Of a stretch of 6,054 bases of DNA, positions 1 through 5,983 are shown one piece after another. Position 1 is the stretch's first letter. The number at the start of each line of letters is the position of its first letter. The position numbers and the translations under genes were made by a program. A model generated the notes under the pieces. The model was not told the DNA's origin, did no database searches, and worked only from the letters and a program-made list of their open reading frames with translations. Source of the stretch: Phocaeicola plebeius (GTDB lineage Bacteria > Bacteroidota > Bacteroidia > Bacteroidales > Bacteroidaceae). The stretch lies in contig SFDG01000103.1 of the NCBI GenBank assembly GCA_004558305.1, positions 1 to 6,054 of the forward strand, read 5' to 3'.

Positions 1-9
1 GCATTACTT
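1..9 (+). repeat. Inner part of the left terminal inverted repeat, cut by the window edge
   Basis: GCATTACTT at the first base of the window is the exact complement of AAGTAATGC at 439-447 near the right end. The remaining outer bases, predicted to resemble CAGGGCTGAC, lie before base 1. Confidence 0.65.
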
Positions 10-42
10 TCATTTCCATCTCCGATTTCTTCAAAGAGTAAC

Positions 43-50
43 TATCTTTG
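43..50 (+). promoter_or_regulatory. Bacteroidetes-type -7 box of the transposase
   Basis: TATCTTTG matches the Bacteroidetes -7 consensus TAnnTTTG. It lies 29 bases before the transposase ATG at 80, which would leave a leader of about 20-25 nt. I see no good TTTG -33 box at the expected distance. Assignment rests on the motif and its position. Confidence 0.5.
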
Positions 51-79
51 CACCCTGTAACGTATAAAACGATAATCAG

Positions 80-444
80 ATGGAAATATTTACCATATTA
101 GAACGTGTCCAGGATCCGCGCCGTGACCATTTGAAGGAGCACAGCCTGACCGCATCATGGATGCTGTCCGGACGCACTGGAGCATCGAGAACAACCTGCA
201 CTGGCAGCTGGACATCACCTTCAACGAGGACAGCCAGCGGAAGAAGAAGAATGCTGCCCGAAACTTTTCGCTCATCAGCAAGATTGCCCTGGCACAGCTG
301 AAGAACAACCCTTACAAGGCAAGCCTGAAGCTCAAACGCAAGAAAGCCGGATGGGATATTGGTTTCCTTGAAGAGTTATTGGATGCGGAGCGGAAAGGAC
401 CAGATACAGACAAAGAACAAGTTGAGGGAGAGAATGATAAGTAA
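80..444 (+). pseudogene. ISAs1-family transposase remnant, N- and C-termini joined out of frame
   Basis: A start ATG at 80 opens the typical family N-terminus (MEIFTILERVQDPRRDHLKE, ending near HSL at about 148). From about 148 the family C-terminus is read in a different frame up to the TAA at 442-444. It contains DRIMDAVRTHWSIENNLHW, then a region with LDITFNED, NAARNFSLISKIAL and KRKKAGWD, all characteristic of ISAs1 transposases. Roughly 250 residues between the two parts are gone, including the first two acidic residues of the DDE catalytic triad; the glutamate in HWSIEN is probably the retained third. The join falls within CTGACCG (146-152), which makes sense in both frames (SLT in one, DR in the other), so the deletion may have occurred between short repeats. 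The product would be inactive. A separate protein started at ATG 157 would carry only the C-terminal 95 residues. Confidence 0.85.
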
Positions 445-448
445 TGCG

Positions 449-457
449 TCAGCCCTG
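449..457 (+). repeat. Right terminal inverted repeat tip of the ISAs1-like element
   Basis: TCAGCCCTG marks the right tip. Reading inward on the minus strand gives CAGGGCTGACGCATTACTT, whose last nine bases recur exactly at 1-9 of the window. After those nine bases the two ends share TCATT with a one-base shift, so the terminal repeat is imperfect beyond about 20 bp. Confidence 0.7.
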
Positions 458-458
458 T

Positions 459-513
459 CGACCTTCGTTGCGATATCTCCCGACCTACGTCGGAGATGTC
501 GCAACGAAGGTCG
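459..513. repeat. Long near-perfect palindrome (hairpin) abutting the IS end
   Basis: The left arm 459-484 and right arm 489-513 are complementary around the four-base loop CTAC (485-488). The outer 15 bases (CGACCTTCGTTGCGA) pair perfectly. Inside them there is one T opposite G (474), six more pairs (ATCTCC), one unpaired extra C on the left arm, and an inner CGAC/GTCG closing stem. No T-run follows on either strand, so it is not a standard terminator. Such GC-rich intergenic palindromes are often dispersed REP-like units, but whether this one is repeated in the genome cannot be seen here. Confidence 0.8.
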
Positions 514-524
514 GGAGTGATGGG

Positions 525-552
525 AAAAGGCATCCTGATGCAGTCAGGATGC
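525..552 (-). terminator. Rho-independent terminator of the alcohol dehydrogenase gene
   Basis: GCATCCTGA (530-538) and TCAGGATGC (544-552) form a perfect 9-bp stem around a 5-base loop. Read on the minus strand, the stem is followed at once by CTTTTCCC, a short U-run in RNA. It begins 9 bases after the stop codon of the minus-strand dehydrogenase (561-563), which is the expected place. The U-run is short, so efficiency may be modest. Confidence 0.75.
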
Positions 553-560
553 TGATACAG

Positions 561-1733
561 TTACTGATAGGAGGCTTCGTAGATGCCGAGTATCTCTTCG
601 TCCGTCAGCGGGCGCGGATCGAGGGTGAAGAGACCGCCCATCGTGTCGCGGGCGTTCTGCACCATCTTCGGCAGGTCTTCTTTCTGAAGCCCCCACTGGC
701 TGAGGCGGATATCGTGGACCGCGCATTCCTTCTGCATCCGTACCAAGGCATCGATGAAGTCGCTGGGACGGTTGCTCTTCTGCTGCGTCATCACCTCCGC
801 CATCTTCATGTAGCGTTTCATGCAGTCGTTGCGGAAGGTCTCGAAATAGGCCTGGCTGATGGCAATCAGTCCGGCCCCGTGCGGCAGCTGCGGATAGCAG
901 GCACTCATGGCGTGCTCCATGGAGTGTTCCGAGGTACAGCTCGAAGTGGACTCTACCAAGCCGGCCAGTGTGCTGGCCCAGGCCACCTTGGCCCGTGCCT
1001 TCAGGTTCCGCCCGTCCTTGACGGCGACAGGCAGGTACTTGTAGAGCAGGCGGATGGCTTCAAGGGCATAGATGTCGCTGACGGGAGTGGCGCAGTTGGC
1101 GATGAAGCCTTCGGCGGCATGGAAGAAGGCATCGAATCCCTGGTAGGCCGTCAGATGAGCGGGGATGGACAGCATCAGTTCGGGGTCGACGATGGACAAG
1201 GCCGGGAAGGTCTTCGCGCAGCCGAAGCCGATTTTCTCCTGTCGCTCCTCGTGGGTGATGACGGCCCACGGGTCTGCCTCCGTACCCGTGCCGGCAGTAG
1301 TAGGAACGGCGACGACGGGCAGGGCATCCTTCACGGTGCGCCCCTTTCCGCTGCCTCCCGTCACGTAGTCCCAGAAATCACCTTCGTTGCGGGCCATCAC
1401 GGCGATGGCTTTGGCCGAGTCGATGGTGCTGCCGCCGCCCAGTCCGACGATGAAGTCGCATCCGCGTTCGCGGCAGATGGCGGCCGCCTCCATGACATGG
1501 GACTTGATGGGATTGGGAAGTATCTTGTCGTAGACAATGGCGGTGATGTCGTTCTCATTGAGCAGGCTGATGACTTTGTCCAAGTAGCCATGCCGCTTCA
1601 TGGAGCCGCCTGCCGACACCACAATCATGGCTCGCCGGCCGGGAAGCTTTTCGGTGGCCAGTTTCTTTATCTCACCACATCCGAACACCAGTCGGGTAGG
1701 AATGTGCATCGTAAATACAGGATTCGAATTCAT
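561..1733 (-). CDS. Iron-containing (group III) alcohol dehydrogenase
   Basis: This 390-residue protein is a full-length member of the metal-dependent NAD(P)-linked alcohol dehydrogenase family (YqhD/BDH/FucO type), a cytosolic enzyme that interconverts aldehydes or ketones and alcohols. The N-terminal nucleotide-binding half shows SAGGSMKRHG (40-49), GLGGGSTIDSAKAIA (97-111) and PTTAGTGTEAD (144-154). The C-terminal helical half has the metal ligands: D201 and H205 in GFDAFFHAAEG, H270 in SEHSMEHA with the conserved neighbour H274, and H285 in LPHGAG. The GGS at 42-44 resembles the NADPH-binding loop of YqhD and BDH, which hints at NADPH preference; this is inference. ATG 1733 fits the family N-terminus and lies about 27 bases after a TAnnTTTG box, with no clear Shine-Dalgarno sequence. 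The gene is alone on its strand, with a terminator just downstream. The physiological substrate cannot be read from the sequence. Confidence 0.93.
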   Translation of the reverse strand: MNSNPVFTMHIPTRLVFGCGEIKKLATEKLPGRRAMIVVSAGGSMKRHGYLDKVISLLNENDITAIVYDKILPNPIKSHVMEAAAICRERGCDFIVGLGGGSTIDSAKAIAVMARNEGDFWDYVTGGSGKGRTVKDALPVVAVPTTAGTGTEADPWAVITHEERQEKIGFGCAKTFPALSIVDPELMLSIPAHLTAYQGFDAFFHAAEGFIANCATPVSDIYALEAIRLLYKYLPVAVKDGRNLKARAKVAWASTLAGLVESTSSCTSEHSMEHAMSACYPQLPHGAGLIAISQAYFETFRNDCMKRYMKMAEVMTQQKSNRPSDFIDALVRMQKECAVHDIRLSQWGLQKEDLPKMVQNARDTMGGLFTLDPRPLTDEEILGIYEASYQ

Positions 1734-1759
1734 ACTTGTATACGTTTAAAGTTTCAGTC

Positions 1760-1767
1760 CAAATATA
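1760..1767 (-). promoter_or_regulatory. -7 box driving the alcohol dehydrogenase gene
   Basis: On the minus strand these bases read TATATTTG, a match to TAnnTTTG, 26 bases before the ATG at 1733. Transcription would start near 1752 and leave a leader of about 20 nt. No TTTG -33 box is visible at the usual spacing. It is divergent from the promoter at 1854-1861. Confidence 0.55.
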
Positions 1768-1853
1768 ACGAATAAAACAGGAGCAGTGTTCCTATTTTGT
1801 GTTAAATTAACTTCATTACTCCATAGATTGTGCTTTATCTGAAATTTATCCGC

Positions 1854-1861
1854 TACATTTG
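1854..1861 (+). promoter_or_regulatory. -7 box driving the Nudix-TPR-barrel operon
   Basis: TACATTTG matches the Bacteroidetes TAnnTTTG consensus. Transcription would begin around 1868, downstream of the possible GTG start at 1864, which argues for translation from ATG 1888 or 1891. The -33 region is weak: ATTG at 1827-1830 is the nearest resemblance but sits too far upstream. Confidence 0.55.
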
Positions 1862-1887
1862 CGGTGAATAATTCAAATCAGATACGC

Positions 1888-2418
1888 ATGATGCATCCTT
1901 TAGAGAAATTTCATTATTGCCCGGTGTGCGGCTCCGCCCGCTTCGAGGTGCACAACGAGAAGTCGAAGCAGTGTGCCGACTGCGGCTTTACGTATTACTT
2001 CAACGCTTCGGCGGCTACGGTGGCGTTTATCCTGAACAGCAGGAACGAACTGCTGGTGTGCCGCCGTGCCAAGGAGCCGGCCAAGGGAACACTGGACTTG
2101 CCGGGCGGCTTTATCGACCTCTACGAAAGCGGGGAGGAAGGCGTGGCACGCGAAGTGAAGGAGGAGACGGGACTGACCGTGACGAAGGCGGTGTATCAGT
2201 TCTCGCTGCCCAACACGTACCTCTATTCGGATTTCCTCGTGCATACCCTCGATCAGTTTTTTGTCTGCGAGGTGGAGGACGATTCGCGGTTGTTGGCCAT
2301 GGACGATGTGGCCGCTGCGGTCTGGATGCCCCTCGGGGAGGTCTGTCCTGAAGCGTTCGGACTGGATTCCGTCCGTCAGGGCGTGACCCGTTTTTTAGTC
2401 GAACATCCTATAATGTGA
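1888..2418 (+). CDS. Zinc-ribbon Nudix hydrolase
   Basis: From ATG 1888 this is a 176-residue cytosolic protein. An N-terminal zinc ribbon has two cysteine pairs, C11/C14 (CPVCG) and C29/C32 (CADCG). It is followed by a Nudix fold whose box, residues 74-96, satisfies GX5EX7REUXEEXGU (G74, E80, R88-E89, E92-E93, G95), so the Mg-binding catalytic helix is intact. Nudix enzymes cleave nucleoside diphosphates linked to another group. The zinc ribbon recalls NADH pyrophosphatase (NudC), but the SQPWPFPxS motif that marks NADH specificity is absent, so the substrate is unknown. The frame can be extended to GTG 1864, but the -7 box at 1854-1861 puts the mRNA start after it. ATG 1888 or the adjacent ATG 1891 (MHPLEKF) is preferred. 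It is the first gene of the rightward operon, with only 6 bases before the next gene. Confidence 0.9.
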   Translation: MMHPLEKFHYCPVCGSARFEVHNEKSKQCADCGFTYYFNASAATVAFILNSRNELLVCRRAKEPAKGTLDLPGGFIDLYESGEEGVAREVKEETGLTVTKAVYQFSLPNTYLYSDFLVHTLDQFFVCEVEDDSRLLAMDDVAAAVWMPLGEVCPEAFGLDSVRQGVTRFLVEHPIM

Positions 2419-2424
2419 CAAGAT

Positions 2425-5400
2425 ATGAAGAATAAATACCTCTTGATGGCAGGAATGCTTTGTGCACTGCCATGGACGGCCTCTGCACAGCAGACCTTGC
2501 CCCTTACCGGAGCACGTCGGCTGTTCGAAGATGGCAGACAGCTTTTCTGCCGGCAGGACTATGCGGCTGCCCGGCAGGCGTTGGAAAAATATGTGGACGG
2601 CTCGCCGGAGGCGCAGCTGCTGGAGGAGGCGGATTATATGCTGGCTTGTACGGCCTACGAACTGAAACTACCGGCGGCCGAGGAGAAGCTCCAGGCCTTC
2701 CTCGACCGGTATCCGGCTTCCCGCTACACGGGACGGGTGCACTACCTGGCGGGGTCTGCCCGCTTCTTCCGCAAGGACTATGCGGCGGCCATCGACGAAT
2801 TCCTGCTGGCCGACCTGGAGCGGCTGGACGATGCCGACCGCGATGCCGGAACCTGCCGGATGGCGACTGCTTACCAGGAAATGGGGGACTTGCAGAACGC
2901 GGCCCTGTGGTTCACGCTCTTGAAGGAGGTGAGCCGCACGTATTATCCCGATGCGGTCTACAATCTGGCCTACATTGACTATACGCAGCGGAAGTACGAT
3001 ACGGCGATGGCGGGTTTCCGCGAAGCGGCCGGCTATGAGGCGTACCGGGAACTTTCACCTTATTATATAGCGGATATCTTCCTGAAGCTGCAACGCTACG
3101 AGGAGGCGCGGCAGCAGGCCGAACAGTACCTGGCGGCCTATCCGCAGCAGCCCAAGCTGGCGGAAATGCGGCGGGTACTGGGAGAAGCCCTTTATGCGCT
3201 GCAGCGCTATGCCGATGCGGTGCCGTCGCTGGAGGCGTACGCGACGGCTGCCGGTCGGGAGGCTGACCGGAAGGCACTCTACGAGCTGGGCATGAGCTAT
3301 TATCGGACACAGGTCTACTCGAAGGCGGCGGCGACACTGGGAGCAGCTACGGGGGTGGACGACATCGTGACCCAGAATGCCTACTTCCACATGGGGCTGG
3401 CGTATCTGCAGCTGAAGGAGCGCAGCCAAGCCCGTATGGCATTTGCCCAGGCGGCGGCCAAGGACTATGACCGTGCGGTGAAGGAGGAGGCGCTCTACAA
3501 TTATGCGCTTTGCATCCACGAGACTTCCTATTCGCCGTTTGCCGAGTCGGTGACGGTCTTCGAACGCTTCCTGAACGAGTTCCCGCAGTCGGTCCATACG
3601 GAGAAGGTGAACGATTACCTGGTGGAGGTCTACCTGAACACGCGCAGCTATTCGGCAGCCCTGCAGTCCATTGCCAAGATTTCACGGCCGGGTGCCCGGA
3701 TTCTTGAAGCCAAGCAGAAGCTGCTGTTCCGCTTGGGGACCCAGGCATTTGCCCAGGCGGCTTTCGAGAATGCCGTCGACTGTTTCTCGCAGTCGTTGCA
3801 GCTGGGACAGTATAACCGGCAGACGCAGGCCGATGCCTATTACTGGCGGGGCGAGTCGAAATACCGGATGGAGGACTATGTAGCCGCCGGTGCCGATCTG
3901 CGCCGTTACCTGGAGCTGGCCCCGTCGCGCAACTCGCAGGAGTATGCGCTGGCTCTCTATAACCTGGGCTATGTGGTGTTCAAGCAGAAGCAGTATGATG
4001 CGGCACAAGGATGGTTCACGAAGTGCATCGCCCAGGCTTCCGTCCTGCAGGAACGTTCGGTGCTGGCTGATGCCTACAACCGGTTGGGCGACTGCTATTT
4101 CTATGCCCGCCGCTTTGCGGAGGCTTCCGGCCAGTATGCCCAGGCGGCTGTCACCTATCCGGCACTGGGCGACTATTCGCTGTTCCAGGAGGGTTTCGTA
4201 AAAGGACTGCAGCGCGACTATACCGGCAAGATCCAGACCTTGAACCGTCTGCTGACCGACTATCCCACCTCGCAATACCTCGACGATGCCCTCTACGAAC
4301 AGGGACGGGCCTTCGTGCAGCTGGAAGACAATACGAACGCCATCAACCGCTATACGTTACTGACCCAACGCTACCCGGACAGCCCGCTGTCGCGGAAGGC
4401 GGCCAATGAAATCGGCCTGCTCTATTACCAGAATGACCGCTACGACGAGGCGGTGGCAGCGTATAAGAAGGTGGTGGCCACCTATCCGGGCAGCGAGGAG
4501 GCGCGGCTGGCCCAGCGCGACCTGCGCTCCATCTATGTGGACATGAACCAGGTGGATGAGTATATGTCGTTCATTGCCTCTGTACCGGGAGGCGGCACTG
4601 CGGATGTGACCGAACGCGATTCGCTGACGTATGTGGCGGCCGAGAAGGTCTTCATGCGCGGAGATATGGCGGAAGCGAAGAGCAGCTTTGCCCGTTACCT
4701 GCAGTCGTTCCCCCAGGGGGCCTTCAGTGTGAACGCCCATTTCTATCTCGGACAGATGGCCTACCGGGAGCAGAACTATGACGAGGCGGCCCTCCATTTC
4801 GACAAGGTGCTGGAACTGCCGAACAACAAGTTTGCCGATGAGGCGCTGGCGCTGTGTGCCGAAATGGCGTACACACGCAGGGACTATCCCGTGGCCTTGA
4901 AGTACTACCGCCAGCTGGCCGACCGAGCCGTTACGCCCGAAGCCCGCCTGCAGGCAGCCACCGGTGCGTTGCGCAGTGCGCACATGACGGCCGACCAGGA
5001 GGAAATCGTCGCCACCGCTTCGGCTGTCCTGACGGAAACGAAGCTGACACCGGAGCTGAAGAACGAGGCCCACTACTACCGGGCCAAGGCTTTGCTGGCC
5101 ACCGGCAAGGGTAGTGAGGCGGCGGCCGACCTGTCGGTATTGGCAACGGATACCCGTAATGTGTATGGGGCGGAAGCCAAATACCTGTTGGCCCAAGGAT
5201 ATTTTGACCAGGGCGAAACGGCAAAGGCGGAGAAGGAAGTGCTCGACTACATCGAGGTCAGCACACCTCATGCCTACTGGCTGGCACGCAGCTTCGTGCT
5301 CCTCTCGGATGTGTATGTCAAGATGGGACGCTCGCTCGATGCCAAGCAGTACCTGCTGTCGCTGCAGCAGAACTATCAGGCGGACGATGACATTGCCGAG

Positions 5401-5433
5401 ATGATTGAAACCCGATTGAAGAACTTGAAATGA
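2425..5433 (+). CDS. Secreted tetratricopeptide-repeat (TPR) protein, about 1000 residues
   Basis: Residues 1-21 are a signal peptide (MKNK, a hydrophobic stretch, then ASA before QQ at 22), so the protein is exported. There is no lipobox cysteine at the cleavage site, so a soluble periplasmic protein is likeliest. The rest is an almost continuous TPR solenoid of roughly twenty or more 34-residue units. Good examples are ALYNLGYVVFKQKQYDAAQ, EIGLLYYQNDRYDEAVAAY and FYLGQMAYREQNYDEAALHF, and several linkers read YPxS as in BamD/CpoB-type repeats. Around residues 713-740 (SVPGGGTADVTERDSLTY) the pattern breaks, dividing the array into a large N-terminal and a shorter C-terminal block. No enzymatic domain is seen, so a scaffolding role is inferred. 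The stop TGA overlaps the ATG of the next gene (ATGA at 5430-5433), suggesting translational coupling and a joint function with the barrel protein. ATG 2425 is supported by the signal peptide and the 6-base spacing. The specific function is unknown to me. Confidence 0.92.
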   Translation: MKNKYLLMAGMLCALPWTASAQQTLPLTGARRLFEDGRQLFCRQDYAAARQALEKYVDGSPEAQLLEEADYMLACTAYELKLPAAEEKLQAFLDRYPASRYTGRVHYLAGSARFFRKDYAAAIDEFLLADLERLDDADRDAGTCRMATAYQEMGDLQNAALWFTLLKEVSRTYYPDAVYNLAYIDYTQRKYDTAMAGFREAAGYEAYRELSPYYIADIFLKLQRYEEARQQAEQYLAAYPQQPKLAEMRRVLGEALYALQRYADAVPSLEAYATAAGREADRKALYELGMSYYRTQVYSKAAATLGAATGVDDIVTQNAYFHMGLAYLQLKERSQARMAFAQAAAKDYDRAVKEEALYNYALCIHETSYSPFAESVTVFERFLNEFPQSVHTEKVNDYLVEVYLNTRSYSAALQSIAKISRPGARILEAKQKLLFRLGTQAFAQAAFENAVDCFSQSLQLGQYNRQTQADAYYWRGESKYRMEDYVAAGADLRRYLELAPSRNSQEYALALYNLGYVVFKQKQYDAAQGWFTKCIAQASVLQERSVLADAYNRLGDCYFYARRFAEASGQYAQAAVTYPALGDYSLFQEGFVKGLQRDYTGKIQTLNRLLTDYPTSQYLDDALYEQGRAFVQLEDNTNAINRYTLLTQRYPDSPLSRKAANEIGLLYYQNDRYDEAVAAYKKVVATYPGSEEARLAQRDLRSIYVDMNQVDEYMSFIASVPGGGTADVTERDSLTYVAAEKVFMRGDMAEAKSSFARYLQSFPQGAFSVNAHFYLGQMAYREQNYDEAALHFDKVLELPNNKFADEALALCAEMAYTRRDYPVALKYYRQLADRAVTPEARLQAATGALRSAHMTADQEEIVATASAVLTETKLTPELKNEAHYYRAKALLATGKGSEAAADLSVLATDTRNVYGAEAKYLLAQGYFDQGETAKAEKEVLDYIEVSTPHAYWLARSFVLLSDVYVKMGRSLDAKQYLLSLQQNYQADDDIAEMIETRLKNLK

Positions 5434-5747
5434 AGATGAAAACGATGAAGACGAAAACAATACTTTTAGCCAGTGCCGCTGCGCTGCCGCTGGTGCCTGC
5501 CGTGGCACAGCAGGCGGACAAGGATTCCACGCTGAACCGGACGGTGGTGGTGGAGAACCAGTACCATCCGGAGGTGATGGATGCCTTCAAGGTGAACGTG
5601 CTGCCGAAGGTGGAAGAGCCGCAGGTGGCGAAGACGCATATTGATTATGCCACTTCCCTGCGCCCGTTGGGCGTGTGGCAGGGAGCGGCCATGCCGCCCA
5701 TTACCGGCTTTCTACGGGATGAGCGGCAAGGTGCCGACCTTCAATGA
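5430..5747 (+). CDS. N-terminal part of a secreted outer-membrane beta-barrel-like protein, frame broken
   Basis: The reading frame starts in the ATGA overlap with the TPR gene (in-frame alternatives ATG 5436 and 5445) and opens with a signal peptide (MKMKTMKTKT, hydrophobic stretch, AVA before QQ). A mature segment follows: NRTVVVENQYHPEVMDAFKV, then VLPKVEEPQVAKTHIDYATS. From memory, this resembles the start of Bacteroidales proteins often labelled TonB-dependent receptor or hypothetical outer membrane protein and found next to a large TPR protein. Residues up to about PPITG look genuine. The last dozen (FLRDERQGADLQ) are out-of-frame reading before a premature TGA at 5745-5747, because the family sequence continues in another frame from 5710. 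A full protein would be several hundred residues longer. Whether this is a real mutation or an assembly error cannot be decided here. Confidence 0.75.
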   Translation: MKMKTMKTKTILLASAAALPLVPAVAQQADKDSTLNRTVVVENQYHPEVMDAFKVNVLPKVEEPQVAKTHIDYATSLRPLGVWQGAAMPPITGFLRDERQGADLQ

Positions 5748-5983
5748 AGGGGAGGAATGGGAAAGCCGTTTCTTCCGGGGCGATGTGTCGCTCGACTATC
5801 GGCACGACTTCTCCCGCGTGAGCCTGAGCCTGGGTGGTGACGGCGGTGTACAGAACTTCAACTATATGCCAGCGTGGCTGGGCCATGGTTCCTTCTCTCA
5901 ACGCTTCATGTCCGGACAGGGCTATGTGGGCATCGCTTCCCGACAGGGACAGTGTCCGATTGACTTTGCCGTGCAGACGGCCG
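5710..5983 (+). pseudogene. Out-of-frame continuation of the beta-barrel protein gene
   Basis: Starting at TTC 5710 in a frame different from 5430, the DNA reads FYGMSGKVPTFNEGEEWESR, then FFRGDVSLDYRHDFSRVSL, a stretch with NFNYMPAW, and GQGYVGIASRQGQCPIDFAV. Alternating polar and hydrophobic residues with aromatic ends (VSLDYRHDF, VSLSLGG) are typical of outer-membrane beta strands, and the text fits as the continuation of the gene begun at 5430. There is no start codon or ribosome site of its own. My recollection is that homologues have around 50 more residues between the two segments, which points to an out-of-frame deletion near 5690-5710. The end at about 5983 is approximate because the DNA then passes into unrelated ribosomal-protein sequence on the other strand. 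Confidence 0.65.

Larger units (their letters stand above)
1..457 (+). mobile_element. Internally deleted ISAs1-family insertion sequence, left tip outside the window
   Basis: The element is recognised by the two remaining ends of an ISAs1-type transposase and by its termini. The right end reads TCAGCCCTG at 449-457, the complement of the CAGGG-type tip I associate with this family. The complement of the right end begins CAGGGCTGACGCATTACTT, and the window itself starts GCATTACTT, so the left inverted repeat is present but its outer ~10 bases fall before base 1. The inferred total length is about 467 bp, against roughly 1.2-1.4 kb for a complete member. The missing part is the central transposase coding region, so the copy cannot move by itself but still has both ends and could in principle be mobilised in trans. 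The expected target duplication cannot be checked because the left flank is not in the window. Confidence 0.8.
1734..1887. other. AT-rich divergent intergenic region
   Basis: This 154-bp gap separates the leftward dehydrogenase from the rightward Nudix operon and is sharply more AT-rich than the genes. It holds two divergent -7 boxes (1760-1767 minus, 1854-1861 plus) about 90 bp apart. A perfect 11-bp odd palindrome, GTTAAATTAAC (1801-1811), lies midway between them and could be an operator, but in AT-rich DNA this may be chance. No RNA gene or small ORF is apparent. Confidence 0.5.

Noticed and set aside
459..513. The long palindrome as a rho-independent terminator or CRISPR repeat
   Set aside because: There is no U-run after the stem on either strand and only one copy is present, so neither label is supported. 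The separate hairpin at 530-552 is the credible terminator.
444..1775. A 443-codon open frame on the plus strand opposite the alcohol dehydrogenase
   Set aside because: The minus strand encodes a clear full-length enzyme with cofactor and metal motifs. The plus-strand frame shows no recognisable domain, starts inside the IS remnant and runs through the terminator; it is a shadow of GC-rich codon use.
4357..5508. A 383-codon open frame on the minus strand opposite the TPR gene
   Set aside because: It is antisense to strongly patterned TPR repeats, has no recognisable motif and spans the start of the next gene. Several similar antisense frames across 2900-4275 are rejected for the same reason.
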